NCBI GenBank assembly: GCA_963711375.1
Contig: CAVQDV010000004.1
Coordinates: forward strand, 1 to 64,000
Reading direction: 5' to 3'
Origin: CAVQDV01 sp963711375
GTDB lineage: Bacteria; Pseudomonadota; Gammaproteobacteria; Coxiellales; Coxiellaceae
Length of the DNA stretch: 64,000 nt
Shown here piece by piece: positions 42,301 to 51,393 of the stretch. Each line of letters begins with the position of its first letter. The stretch's first letter is position 1. The notes beneath the pieces are model-generated. The model saw only the letters and a program-made list of their open reading frames with translations, was not told the origin of the DNA and did no database searches. The translations under genes and the position numbers were made by a program.

Positions 42301-43604
42301 ATTGCACCAAAGTTCAAAATCCAACCACTTTCTTTAGATATCGGGTACTTAGGGCGGCTTCCAGACGTTTCATCCCAACTCCAAAATTTGAAGATTTTTC
42401 CTCTTCCAAAAGCTTTAAAACAATTTTCCGCATTATTGCTAAATTTTGGTCCGCATTCCCTCGATAAATTGGGCAGTCATCTTCATTTAGTCCCACATCT
42501 AATTTCCAATGAAGATTATTTTCTATAGACCAATGTTCACGAATAGCTTGGCACATTTTGAGATGTTTATTATAAGGAAGAGAGGTAAGATAATATCGAG
42601 TTGATTCTTCTATGACATCTTTTGGGAGGTGGCGCTTACTCTTTACTCGAATAATGGCTGTTAAATCTCGCCAATCCTTTTTATAGGAATGTAGATACAT
42701 CATGGGCAGTATTGTATATTCACGTTCCTCTATTCTGCCGTGACCGTAATCTTTAGTTTTATGTTTTTTGTAGACCATTCCCTTGAAATTTTCCTCTTCT
42801 GCGCACATGAACATTCGATCTACTTTTCGGTAAAAGCGCTTGTGATTCTCTTTTAGTGCTAAGACGTAATGAGCCCTTTTTTCTCGGATTAAATTAGCAA
42901 TTCCTCTTTGTGTACCAATCGAATCGGTAGTAATTATACAGCCTTGGGGATTTAATTTTTTTATTAAAATTGGAATCCCAGTTATTTCATTTGATTTTTC
43001 TGGTGTTTTTACGCAACCTAATGTGGTATTAAGGCGGGGCGAGAAAGCATTTACAATATGGCTGGCTTTTTTGTCACCATTTTTATGGGAAGATCCACGC
43101 AAAGTTTTTCCATCAATGTTAATGATGTCGTACATCATGAGTTTGCAAATCAGAAAAATCCATTCTCTAAAACATTCTTCAAAACTTTCTGGATCCATTA
43201 TTGCGAAAATTCGAGCAAACGTATAATAGCTAGGGATTCCACAATCCAAATTAATGAACTGACTCAAAAAACGTTTACGTTTTTTTCCAAAAAGTTCAAT
43301 GGCTTTCCAATTATCATAGCCACAAAGTAATGCACATAAAATAATAACCATAATAGTAAATAGTGGATATTTACACCGGCCTTTTACTCGGGGGTCTTTG
43401 ATTTTAAAAAAACAATTGAAGAGGGATTGATATCTAAGTGATTTGCGCGTAACTTTTGCCATGATCAAGCTCCTTGTTAAGTGTTCCTTAATCTACGTTG
43501 CCCAACGTAGGAGCTTGATTTTTTAATGTATTTTTCCTCAGCTGTCCAGTCTGCCTATTAATTTACCTTGTGATTTGAGTTCAACTTTTGAACTTTGATG
43601 CAAT
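42301..43604 (-). mobile_element. ISAs1-type element bracketed by two group II introns
   Basis: The 1.3 kb between the two introns carries one transposase gene and is bounded by an imperfect 19-bp inverted repeat: ATTGCACCAAAGTTCAAAA at 42301 and TTTTGAACTTTGATGCAAT ending at 43604. These are also the 5' exons of the two introns. A strong hairpin (CTACGTTG-CC-CAACGTAG, about 43492-43509) precedes the transposase gene. The true IS ends could lie inside the introns' target sequence. Confidence 0.6.
42314..43468 (-). CDS. ISAs1-family transposase
   Basis: This 384-residue DDE transposase of the ISAs1/H-repeat family has an N-terminal domain with LFTIMVIILCALLCGYDNW, then INIDGKTLRGS (first Asp), IITTDSIGTQRGIANLI (second Asp), the YYLTSL motif, and REHWSIENNLHWKLDVGLNEDD (catalytic Glu region). 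Length and motifs are complete. The stop codon lies 14 bp from the start of group II intron copy 1. The ATG at 43468 or the Met two codons later (43462) are both possible starts. Confidence 0.93.
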   Translation of the reverse strand: MIMAKVTRKSLRYQSLFNCFFKIKDPRVKGRCKYPLFTIMVIILCALLCGYDNWKAIELFGKKRKRFLSQFINLDCGIPSYYTFARIFAIMDPESFEECFREWIFLICKLMMYDIINIDGKTLRGSSHKNGDKKASHIVNAFSPRLNTTLGCVKTPEKSNEITGIPILIKKLNPQGCIITTDSIGTQRGIANLIREKRAHYVLALKENHKRFYRKVDRMFMCAEEENFKGMVYKKHKTKDYGHGRIEEREYTILPMMYLHSYKKDWRDLTAIIRVKSKRHLPKDVIEESTRYYLTSLPYNKHLKMCQAIREHWSIENNLHWKLDVGLNEDDCPIYRGNADQNLAIMRKIVLKLLEEEKSSNFGVGMKRLEAALSTRYLKKVVGF

Positions 43605-45520
43605 GTGCGCCAAGCAAAGCTTGGCATGTCTTGCAGGTGAAAGTCCTGCTGCAGAAGCGACACCGATCGCACTGCATAGCGAGTCTTGCGCTGCCGCAGG
43701 TAACGAAAGCAGTGAAGCGTAGACAGCGAAACTTTCGAGCCGAAACCCGATACGCATAGGGTGAACGTGAAATAACCTCGAAATAAAGTATTTTGTGAGA
43801 GCTGAAGGGTTATTGCACCAAGCAAGCAATAAACATTTCTGCAATAAAGCGGGAGTAGAAATGTTTCTCACCGGGGTCGAAGGCGTTGGCGAGTTAGTAG
43901 AGATGTGTCAGGAACTTGGGAGAACCCACTGATCTCTGCAAGGATAGCAGTAGTCAAAATTCAAGCGGCTTGAACCGCAAGATTGTGACGAAGGACGGTG
44001 GGCGTCGGAGCCAGTCATAGTAGCGATGAAGCGAAGTAACTTTCGTGGAACGAAGGGCTGGCAGAGAGTGATAACCGGAGAGGGAGACTTAAATGAAGCT
44101 ACAATCAGTGAGCACAAATCAAAAGACAACGAAACTCGAAGGTATAGGCAGACGAGCAATTTTCAGACCGGATACGGTGTTCAATAATGTTTGGCACGTG
44201 ATCGATCTGGATTTGCTGCGCGAATGTTATCGACAGCTCGATGGAGGCAAGGCAGTCGGTATCGATGAAGTCACGAAGAAAATCTACGGTGAAAATCTCG
44301 ATGAAAATTTAATTGATCTTCATGCGAAACTTCGCAGAAACGCGTACAAGCCTAAGGCAGCGTGTATGGTAGAAATTCCAAAAGAAGACGGCAGCACAAG
44401 GCCGCTGGCGATTACTTGTTTTGAAGACAAAATCGTACAGAGGGCGGTGTCGCAAATTCTCACGAAAATCTATGAACCATTATTTCTTCCGTGCTCCTAC
44501 GGGTACAGAGAAGGAATAAATGCGCACGACGCACTGAGGGCGTTAATGAAACACAGCAGCAGCTATCCGAGAGGCGCAACAGTAGAAATTGATCTCTCCC
44601 AATATTTTAGCAGCATCCCGCATGCAAATTTGCAGGGAATTTTGCGAGAAAAGATTGCGGATAGGAAATTTCTGAAATTACTTGAGAAGTTAATTCGTGC
44701 ACCAATTTTGGTGAACGGAAAGGCTGAGCTCAATAAAATTGGAGTGCCCACCGGGTCAATTATCTCGCCAATCTTGTCAAATATTTATCTGCACTATGCG
44801 GTGGATAGTTGGTTCGAAAGAACAAGACTCGACCACTTAAATGGGAAAGCAGAAATGATAAGGTTTGCAGATGATATGGTGTTTGTATTTCAGTACGAGG
44901 AAGACGCGAAGCGGTTTTATAAAGTATTACCAAAGCGACTGGACAAATTCGGATTAAAATTGCACGCGGATAAATCGAGTGTGATTAAATCCGGAGCGGC
45001 ACACGCGAGAGAAGCCAAAACAAATGGCGAGCGCCTCAAAACATATAAATTCTTAGGATTTACTTGTTATTGGGGACAAAGCAGATCAGGAAAGTGGCGG
45101 CTAAAATATAAAAGCCGCGCTGACCGAATAGCCAAGAAGCTTGTCAACTTGCGACAGCATCTCAAACGCAGTCTCCATGAAAAGACACATGTCGTAATTC
45201 AGCGAGTGAAACGAGTAGTGATTGGGTGGGGAAACTACCACGCTATTTCGGATAACCAAAAGCAGGTTAGTACGTTTATTCAGTGGAGTAGGCGTGCATT
45301 ATTTGTTTGGGTAAATCGTAAAGGCGGCAAGCGTAAAATAAACTGGAAAAGCTTTGGAAATCTTTTGAAACGAATGAATTTTCCGCAGTATATCAAAACG
45401 ACATCCATGTTTCGCACTGCTGAATATTAGCACTTTCGGGAGCCGGATGCGGGAAAACTGCACGTCCGGTTCTGATCAGGGTTTGGCTGGAGTGATCCAG
45501 CCATTCTACTGAACCGCCCT
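43605..45520 (+). mobile_element. Group II intron, copy 2
   Basis: About 1.92 kb, inverted relative to copy 1 and apparently identical to it. It begins GTGCGCCAAGC and ends ACCGCCCT. Domain V is at 45440-45472 (starts GAGCCGGATGC, ends CGTCCGGTTC, with a GAAA loop), followed by a domain VI hairpin GGCTGG/CCAGCC with an unpaired A near the 3' end. The 5' exon is TTGAACTTTGATGCAAT; a small hairpin (GTTCAA/TTGAAC) just upstream fits the preference of group IIC introns for stem-loops. The 3' exon is unrelated to that of copy 1. Confidence 0.88.
44093..45430 (+). CDS. ltrA: Group II intron reverse transcriptase/maturase, copy 2
   Basis: The 445-residue protein is identical to the one at 40475-41812. 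RT active site FADD, maturase domain present, no endonuclease domain. Encoded in domain IV of the intron, with about 490 nt of 5' intron RNA before the gene. Identity of the copies points to very recent retrohoming or an inverted duplication. Confidence 0.95.
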   Translation: MKLQSVSTNQKTTKLEGIGRRAIFRPDTVFNNVWHVIDLDLLRECYRQLDGGKAVGIDEVTKKIYGENLDENLIDLHAKLRRNAYKPKAACMVEIPKEDGSTRPLAITCFEDKIVQRAVSQILTKIYEPLFLPCSYGYREGINAHDALRALMKHSSSYPRGATVEIDLSQYFSSIPHANLQGILREKIADRKFLKLLEKLIRAPILVNGKAELNKIGVPTGSIISPILSNIYLHYAVDSWFERTRLDHLNGKAEMIRFADDMVFVFQYEEDAKRFYKVLPKRLDKFGLKLHADKSSVIKSGAAHAREAKTNGERLKTYKFLGFTCYWGQSRSGKWRLKYKSRADRIAKKLVNLRQHLKRSLHEKTHVVIQRVKRVVIGWGNYHAISDNQKQVSTFIQWSRRALFVWVNRKGGKRKINWKSFGNLLKRMNFPQYIKTTSMFRTAEY

Positions 45521-45618
45521 GAAAACCGATTAATTTTGGCAAATACCTGAAGAACTGCTATCTTGTGAGCCGTTTTAATGCTCTAAAACTTATTTAAAAA
45601 CAAATAGTTTTAGATATA

Positions 45619-45647
45619 TTGACGCGTGGTGCGCAACGGACTATACT
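45619..45647 (+). promoter_or_regulatory. higBA promoter, leaderless arrangement
   Basis: TTGACG (45619-45624), 17 bp, TATACT (45642-45647). The predicted +1 falls on the GTG start of higB at 45654. The spacer contains TGCGCAACGGA, also present in the relict promoter at 36134-36162. Confidence 0.65.
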
Positions 45648-45653
45648 TTAAGT

Positions 45654-45932
45654 GTGATAAAGAGTTGGAAACATAAAGGATTGCGCAACTTCTATGAGAC
45701 TGGCAGTACAGCCGGAATCATGGCAAAGCACGCTCGCAGGCTGAAAGTTCTCTTACAGGTGCTGGATGCGGCTAATGCCCCTGAGCAAGTAAATCTACCA
45801 GGCTTTGGTTTCCATCCATTAAAAGGCAAGCTTAAAGGCTTTTATGCAATAACAGTAAACGGAAATTGGCGAATCATATTTCAGTTCGAAGGCGAAGACG
45901 CCATATTAGTAAATTATTTAGATTATCATTAA
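45654..45932 (+). CDS. higB: HigB toxin
   Basis: A 92-residue RelE-fold ribonuclease toxin: IKSWKHKGLRNFYETGS at the N-terminus, then FHPLKGKLKGFYAITVNGNW and RIIFQFEG, with the final NYLDYH, all typical of HigB. It cleaves mRNA at the ribosome. The start is GTG 45654; the family N-terminus (M/V-I-K-S-F/W) begins exactly here and no Shine-Dalgarno sequence precedes it, in line with a leaderless transcript. Toxin first, antitoxin second is the normal higBA order. The antitoxin gene starts 13 bp after the stop. Confidence 0.95.
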   Translation: MIKSWKHKGLRNFYETGSTAGIMAKHARRLKVLLQVLDAANAPEQVNLPGFGFHPLKGKLKGFYAITVNGNWRIIFQFEGEDAILVNYLDYH

Positions 45933-45944
45933 GTGAGGTGCGCT

Positions 45945-46238
45945 ATGACGATTCATGAACCATTACATCCCGGCGAAATTATTAACGAAATTTTAATTGA
46001 AGGCGCTGGTCTAACCGTAACCGATGCTGCAAAAAGGCTCGACGTGAATCGCACGACTTTATCTAGGCTTCTCAATGGTCATGCCGGAGTTAGTGCTGAC
46101 ATGGCGCTACGATTCTCGAAGCTTTTTCCCAATACCGATATCGCTTTTTGGCTGAATCTCCAGCGTGATTACGATATTTGGCTGGTTAAGAAGCGTCAAA
46201 ATAAAATTCATGTTACCGCTCTAGATAAGGCTGCCTAA
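45945..46238 (+). CDS. higA: HigA antitoxin
   Basis: A 97-residue Xre-type HTH antitoxin with PLHPGEIINEILIEGAGLTV, the HTH around AAKRLDVNRTTLSRLLNG, and FWLNLQRDYDIWLV. ATG 45945 is preceded by GAGGTG. A slightly longer form from GTG 45933 is possible. It binds HigB and represses the promoter at 45619-45647. Paralogue of the orphan higA at 36183-36467. Confidence 0.95.
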   Translation: MTIHEPLHPGEIINEILIEGAGLTVTDAAKRLDVNRTTLSRLLNGHAGVSADMALRFSKLFPNTDIAFWLNLQRDYDIWLVKKRQNKIHVTALDKAA

Positions 46239-46269
46239 ATTTTAATGAGCTTGCTGCGAGTCGTTTTGA

Positions 46270-46833
46270 TTAAAATAATAATTTTAAAAAAAATAAATAC
46301 GACACATATACTGTCGTCACAAAACCTAAAAATATAAGAGCTCTTTGAATATTCAGGACCCATAATGGCCATCGCCTAGTAAGCAGGACATCTACCTTTT
46401 TCGCAAAACCATCATCTGACCTTACATAGGAATCAATTTGGTCAAATCGTAGCGAAGGCCCATAAATATATGTGATTATGATTTGCTGACTTGGCAAAAG
46501 TCGCTCAATAGCTATTTCTTCTCCGACATTTGGTATCTTGAGAACTTTAGTTTCAGTAGGAGGATACACAGAAATCATATTTTCAACATTCACCGCTAGT
46601 GGGGTGTGTCCAACACGAACGTTTGTCGCAGGCTTACGCCCAACATTCCTTATAACCACTGAATGGCTAAAAATATCAATAAATCTATTTTCTTGCTCAA
46701 TCTTTATTTTTCCTGCACCTATGTGCCCATAATAAGTAATAAGGCTCGATTTGCTCTCAAAAATTCTATTAAGAAATATGCCAATCAATAAAGTGATAGT
46801 TGATACGATGATAGTAATTAATATTGCTGACAT
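46270..46833 (-). CDS. Membrane-anchored protein of unknown function
   Basis: A 187-residue protein with an N-terminal membrane helix (about residues 4-23), a soluble domain of about 130 residues rich in beta strands, containing VVIRNVGRKPATNVRVGHTP, which looks like a small immunoglobulin-like or DUF-type strand pair, and a C-terminal membrane helix (about 163-185). Not recognised. It converges on higA. Confidence 0.6.
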   Translation of the reverse strand: MSAILITIIVSTITLLIGIFLNRIFESKSSLITYYGHIGAGKIKIEQENRFIDIFSHSVVIRNVGRKPATNVRVGHTPLAVNVENMISVYPPTETKVLKIPNVGEEIAIERLLPSQQIIITYIYGPSLRFDQIDSYVRSDDGFAKKVDVLLTRRWPLWVLNIQRALIFLGFVTTVYVSYLFFLKLLF

Positions 46834-46952
46834 ATTCTTATTCCTTTAGATTTTTCGGGGTCTCAGGCTATGCATTTCGCCCTCAAAGTTCGTCACATAT
46901 TCGACACACCAACTACTCCATTTTTGGATTTTCCGTAACCGACTGATTTACA

Positions 46953-46998
46953 TGGTGCCGGGGCTCGGAATCGAACCGCGGACCTACTGATTACGAAA
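46953..46998 (-). other. 3' part of a tRNA-Thr gene, likely attachment site
   Basis: Read on the minus strand: TTTCGTAATCAGTAGGTCCG, then CGGTTCGATTCCGAG and CCCCGGCACCA. This is the anticodon loop with CGT, the variable region, the T-arm and the CCA end of a threonine tRNA. The acceptor 5' strand and D-arm are absent; upstream is unrelated AT-rich DNA. A tRNA 3' half without its 5' half is the typical product of site-specific integration. The rest of 46834-47205 has no gene. Confidence 0.75.
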
Positions 46999-47205
46999 CA
47001 TAATGGATTGAATTATAGCAACAAAGTAGGATCAACCACAACACACAGATTCAAGGATTACCGAGAAATAACGTCAGTGGCTTGAGGTGATTTACGGCGG
47101 TGTGTTGCCTCTGAGTGTCCCAAAATTGGCTACCGATTAACTAAGGAGCGCGGCAATTCGTTAGCGCAAAGCGTCAACCCAACAGCCTACCATCAAATGC
47201 TTCAC

Positions 47206-48240
47206 TTACTTAATTTCGCTCGTAATTTTAATATATGAAAAATCTACAAACCGGTCAAACTCAATTATTCTATCCAAGCAATACCCCGCATAATAATTAC
47301 CAACTTGAAAATTTAAAAGATTAACAAGGCAGCACTGGACTTTCGGAGAGAGACTATCAAACCAATTCGGATCAATCACCATATTATCATTATTAAGGAA
47401 AAAGTAGGTTAACAAATAATTAATCAATTTTACTGACTTGATAGAAGCTAACGAATTTAGAAAATTTTTATGAGCATTATTATGCAAGGTTGGTGCAGTA
47501 GAAAGAATTATGTACGACATGCTTTTCAGAGTGATTAAATTGTAAATAAATCCAAGCTGCCTTCCATTCTGTCCTTGAATCACATTAGCACAGGGATCAA
47601 CCAACGGAAATATTATCCCAGTTGTCAATATTGGGATTTTTGACACCTCTATTACAAGATAGCTCAAGCCTGTATCTTTAATTTTTTTCAGCTGATCATA
47701 GAGAAATTTGTGATCCCTGAGCTCCTTATTTTCAGCCATGCGTGCTTTTTTAAAATGGTCTGACTTTGTATATCCCCTCCTATCAAGGCCACCCAAATCC
47801 TCAGAGCTAACTCTGGAAAAAAATTGATAAATACATTTTTTTTGGTAATACTCTCTACATAAGGCTCGAAACGTAATATCATATATTTGGTTATATGCTC
47901 CATCGAAGCTAGTTTTCTCAAACGAAGAAAATAACACTTCGTCATGATGCTTACAAAATCCCGTTATAACAGTAGCTTTGTTAATTCCCGTCAACCTAAG
48001 CTCATATAAACCTTTTTTGTTATAGCTTGAGAAAATGGGAAAATATACATTCCCAGAATTCCCTAAATTTCTGATATATTTGTCACTTATGGTATGCGCG
48101 CGAATAATGTCACCTTTGCAAGATTTCACATCGTAGGACATGCAATATTTTTTATTAAAAAAATATTTTTTTGCCAAATAGTCATGATCAGCCAAACATT
48201 TTTCCAATTCCTCATCTGTAATAGAATTAGTAGCGTCCAT
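47206..48240 (-). CDS. Unknown protein with HNH-like Cys/His motif
   Basis: This 344-residue protein has an N-terminal region (about residues 33-105) with Cys-33, a Cys-Lys-Gly-Asp-Ile-Ile-Arg-Ala-His motif, and GFCKHHDEVLF; this spacing resembles a zinc-binding HNH-type nuclease. The remainder is helical and not recognised. No membrane segment or signal peptide. It lies directly beside the tRNA-Thr fragment and heads a set of three unknown genes on the same strand, so it is probably island cargo. A nuclease or defence role is inference. Confidence 0.5.
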   Translation of the reverse strand: MDATNSITDEELEKCLADHDYLAKKYFFNKKYCMSYDVKSCKGDIIRAHTISDKYIRNLGNSGNVYFPIFSSYNKKGLYELRLTGINKATVITGFCKHHDEVLFSSFEKTSFDGAYNQIYDITFRALCREYYQKKCIYQFFSRVSSEDLGGLDRRGYTKSDHFKKARMAENKELRDHKFLYDQLKKIKDTGLSYLVIEVSKIPILTTGIIFPLVDPCANVIQGQNGRQLGFIYNLITLKSMSYIILSTAPTLHNNAHKNFLNSLASIKSVKLINYLLTYFFLNNDNMVIDPNWFDSLSPKVQCCLVNLLNFQVGNYYAGYCLDRIIEFDRFVDFSYIKITSEIK

Positions 48241-48428
48241 TTCAACCGATCCCTAAGAACTTGTTCTTTAACTTAGATATGGCCATTTATTAGTACCACA
48301 TATTTTATTTTCCGTTTGCCCTCTTTATTTTACATCAGGGCTGAGCGCGCGCCTATAAATAATCTAGTAGTTTGTCCTACTGGCTTTTCTGCCCCCGTCA
48401 TGCAGCGGGTGATATTTTCCAAATTGTT

Positions 48429-49424
48429 TTATTTTGTAAATTCAGATTTTATTAATTTTCCGTCGAAAATGTTTATTGTGCATTTGTATCCAGCAAAATT
48501 TCCAACATCGATGCTTTTGTCCGAAAAATTATTTCGATAGAAGTTTGTATACGCATCTGTAGGCCCAACCTCGGGATTCTCCCCTAACCAAATTAATTCT
48601 TCTTGTAGCGAATATGCCTCCAAGTTATGAGCAACTTCATTTGTAGGGTACTGCATATAATCGAATATTATTAAAATTTTATTATCACACAATGTAATGC
48701 CAATTATATCGTGCTTGACTTTCCATACAGTTCCCGCAAAATTGATATGGTTTCCGTGATAAAAAAGATACTTATTGGGAATTGTACTTACAGATTTTAA
48801 CAGGGCACTGACATCATCATGATAGGAATCCCCAGAATTAAATGATGCGTCGCAAGTGATTTGGGCAATTTGATGGAATTTGTCAAGAGTTCCTTCTAAG
48901 CCAGATAAATATCTTAAAGCATTGTATCTAGCCAAATAACTTTTATCTGTTAATGCTCTGCATAATAAAAATTTAGCTTTTTGATCATTTATTTGTCCAA
49001 GGGCAATTATTGCATCAATTTTTCTAAATTCGTCCGTATGATTCAAGAGCATACCAATTATTCCAATTACTCTTTCATCTTTGTGAATTCTCCATAAGGC
49101 TAAACCACAACTTGGGATAATAGATACATGGCAATTGGGGAAAATGCTTTTTAAGTATTTAGTGGATTTTTTAGATTTTAAAACACCTACACACTCAAAA
49201 ATAAATGGATCTTTATTTTTTAAATTATCAATTAATATTTTTTCTGCTAGATTTTTTTCATAGCCATTAAGGCAAAGTAAACTCTCAATATCTGGGCCAT
49301 CCCTCCAATTGTTTTTTCGGTTTCCAAATACACTTTCATAAAATAATTTAAATTTCGATGATCTCTTTGATAGATTAATTAAATTGTTACTACTTTTTTT
49401 GAAGAAATTCAGAATATTAAACAT
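48429..49424 (-). CDS. HEAT-repeat-like protein
   Basis: A protein of about 331 residues. The middle (about 55-185) has helical repeats of HEAT/PBS-lyase type: VIGIIGMLLNHTDEFRKIDA, IALGQINDQKAKFLLCRALT and DKSYLARYNALRYLSGLEGT. The C-terminal 130 residues are mixed and unrecognised. ATG 49424 is preferred to a TTG four codons earlier, though no strong ribosome site is seen. The repeats suggest a binding role. Function unknown. Confidence 0.6.
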   Translation of the reverse strand: MFNILNFFKKSSNNLINLSKRSSKFKLFYESVFGNRKNNWRDGPDIESLLCLNGYEKNLAEKILIDNLKNKDPFIFECVGVLKSKKSTKYLKSIFPNCHVSIIPSCGLALWRIHKDERVIGIIGMLLNHTDEFRKIDAIIALGQINDQKAKFLLCRALTDKSYLARYNALRYLSGLEGTLDKFHQIAQITCDASFNSGDSYHDDVSALLKSVSTIPNKYLFYHGNHINFAGTVWKVKHDIIGITLCDNKILIIFDYMQYPTNEVAHNLEAYSLQEELIWLGENPEVGPTDAYTNFYRNNFSDKSIDVGNFAGYKCTINIFDGKLIKSEFTK

Positions 49425-49588
49425 TATTTTACCCAATTTATGATTCTGCTAAAATTTTAATGTAGTTTGACTCCCAAACTCATTGCAAACATTTAGACTC
49501 CTATAACAACATCTTTTCCAGCTTCAAAAGCAAAAAGCAAATAGAAGGAATTAGGACTCAACACTATATCATGCATATGTCAATCCCA

Positions 49589-51310
49589 TCATTCGGCCAT
49601 ATTCAGTGATTCAAAAATTATCCTTAACTTTTGAACAGCAGCTATAACATCCTTGAGAAGTTTTTCAGAATTCTCAATTAGGGAACCGTTTGGAGTCTCC
49701 CAGGAACCATGCGCCTTCCCTTTTGCTCTTTTTATTTGAAGATCATTTAAGACACTATGAATTTGAGGTATAATTTTCTCATTATCGGTAGTTTTGAGAA
49801 TAAACTTTATCAATCCAAGTGTTCTTAATGGTTGTGCATTCTTTTTTTTGTATTGATCCTCATCATAACCGTAATGTTTGGCGATTTTTTTTAGCGCATC
49901 TAATCTAAAACCTTCAATTACAGTATTTGAAAGTATAATAATAAAATCATGCCACTGATTGGTGTTTTCAGTTTTAAGATAAAATAAACCGTTTGATGCA
50001 ATCTGCCAACTACCACCTTTAGGTAACCAAATCGGGCCAATGTCGTCTCCTAGCTTGATATTTCCTAAGTCATGAAGTTCTCGTCTCAAAGTATTTAACT
50101 CTGATGGCTCGGAAAATTGACCCATAAAGTCAGTTTGATTTGCCCTTTCTGAAATTTCGCCATTAGGTTTTTCATTATGCTGCTTCCAATGAAGCTGTTC
50201 TTTGTAAGGCAATCTACTGAGATATATTGCATACGTATGAACTTGGTTGTATTCGTTAATGTCATAGGTTTTAAGGTGCCATCCTCCGCGACAAGTTATG
50301 CTACGTTCTTCAAGATTATATTTATCCGGCTGATCCTTATATTTATCTAGGACCTCTGCATTAAAAAAAATAGGGCTTATTTCATATGGTAAATCATTTT
50401 TTATAAAATAATCTGAAAAGTTTTTTGGATCGATTGAATAATTTTCAATAACTTTATTATTTTTCAAATCATAAATAATAAAACCAGCATATTGGTCAAC
50501 TTTTTCCTCATAATCCAAAAGTAAATAAGAATGTTCATCGTCTGACTCCGTTTCTTGAACTTTCACACCTCTGAATTCAGAGTATTGGATCTTTTCTTTT
50601 CCTAGGGTTTGTACTCTATAACGCCCTTTGAATTTATTAAATTCAACTGTTTTAGACTCAATTTCACCCTTGCCAAATATTGAATCGTCCAAAAGTCTAC
50701 TGAATAAAAAATAGCGGGCTAAACCCCATTTTCCAAGATTCATGAGTCTATTGAGATCGGATCTTCTGATTAATACTAATTTAACACCATCAGAATCGAT
50801 TATTTTCATTTTCTCGATTTCTTCACCCATATTGCTCATAGAGCAGTATGAATTTTTGTTTGTAGACCAATGAAGGTCTAACAGATGAGTGATAAGCTGA
50901 TTAGGCTCAATATACCCTTCCTTCCCTCTAGGTCTTCCAAAATAATTCCGGTGAAAATACAGGGGTACTTCTGAATCATCAAAATTCCCATTTTCTCCCC
51001 AGTATGGTTCAAGCCAAAATTCGTCTCGATTTCCTACAACGCTATATGCTATCGAATCATTATAACTGCATTTTTCATGAAGGAAGTTATCTAATACCTC
51101 TTCAATTTTCGTAATTGGATATAGTACAGAACTCATCCAATACCCTCCAAAACCCTCAGTCGAAACCTCCAAAACAACCCATTCCTCAAAGTCTTCAAAA
51201 ATGAAATCCCAATTCTTAGATGTCATCGCTTCATTTGAGGGATTATTAAGATGAAATCTAGTTATCTCTTTTACAGAACGAATTAATTTTTTAATATTTG
51301 CATCTATCAT
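49589..51310 (-). CDS. Unknown 573-residue protein
   Basis: Not recognised. It is rich in aromatic residues (GYWMSSVLYP, EFWLEPYWGENGNF) and has a central conserved-looking block EERSITCRGGWHLKTYDINEYNQ followed by LPYKEQLHWKQHNEKPNGEI. It is soluble, without signal peptide. The C-terminal 130 residues contain a helical domain that may bind the protein's own repeats or a partner. It lies between the HEAT-repeat gene and the second recombinase, on the same strand. Proteins with a similar KEQLHW...NEKP block are, as I recall, scattered in accessory regions; I cannot give a function. Confidence 0.55.
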   Translation of the reverse strand: MIDANIKKLIRSVKEITRFHLNNPSNEAMTSKNWDFIFEDFEEWVVLEVSTEGFGGYWMSSVLYPITKIEEVLDNFLHEKCSYNDSIAYSVVGNRDEFWLEPYWGENGNFDDSEVPLYFHRNYFGRPRGKEGYIEPNQLITHLLDLHWSTNKNSYCSMSNMGEEIEKMKIIDSDGVKLVLIRRSDLNRLMNLGKWGLARYFLFSRLLDDSIFGKGEIESKTVEFNKFKGRYRVQTLGKEKIQYSEFRGVKVQETESDDEHSYLLLDYEEKVDQYAGFIIYDLKNNKVIENYSIDPKNFSDYFIKNDLPYEISPIFFNAEVLDKYKDQPDKYNLEERSITCRGGWHLKTYDINEYNQVHTYAIYLSRLPYKEQLHWKQHNEKPNGEISERANQTDFMGQFSEPSELNTLRRELHDLGNIKLGDDIGPIWLPKGGSWQIASNGLFYLKTENTNQWHDFIIILSNTVIEGFRLDALKKIAKHYGYDEDQYKKKNAQPLRTLGLIKFILKTTDNEKIIPQIHSVLNDLQIKRAKGKAHGSWETPNGSLIENSEKLLKDVIAAVQKLRIIFESLNMAE

Positions 51311-51393
51311 TTTCTTTATTCCATGGTTACGAAAAATAGAAGATTTATCGATTATTAATATTAATACTCTTTTAGTTTAACCAATTTAATTTT

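Noticed and set aside
41746..42467. Frames in the 5' RNA domains of group II intron copy 1 (and the mirror set in copy 2)
   Set aside because: They overlap structured intron RNA and appear twice only because the intron is duplicated; no protein family fits.
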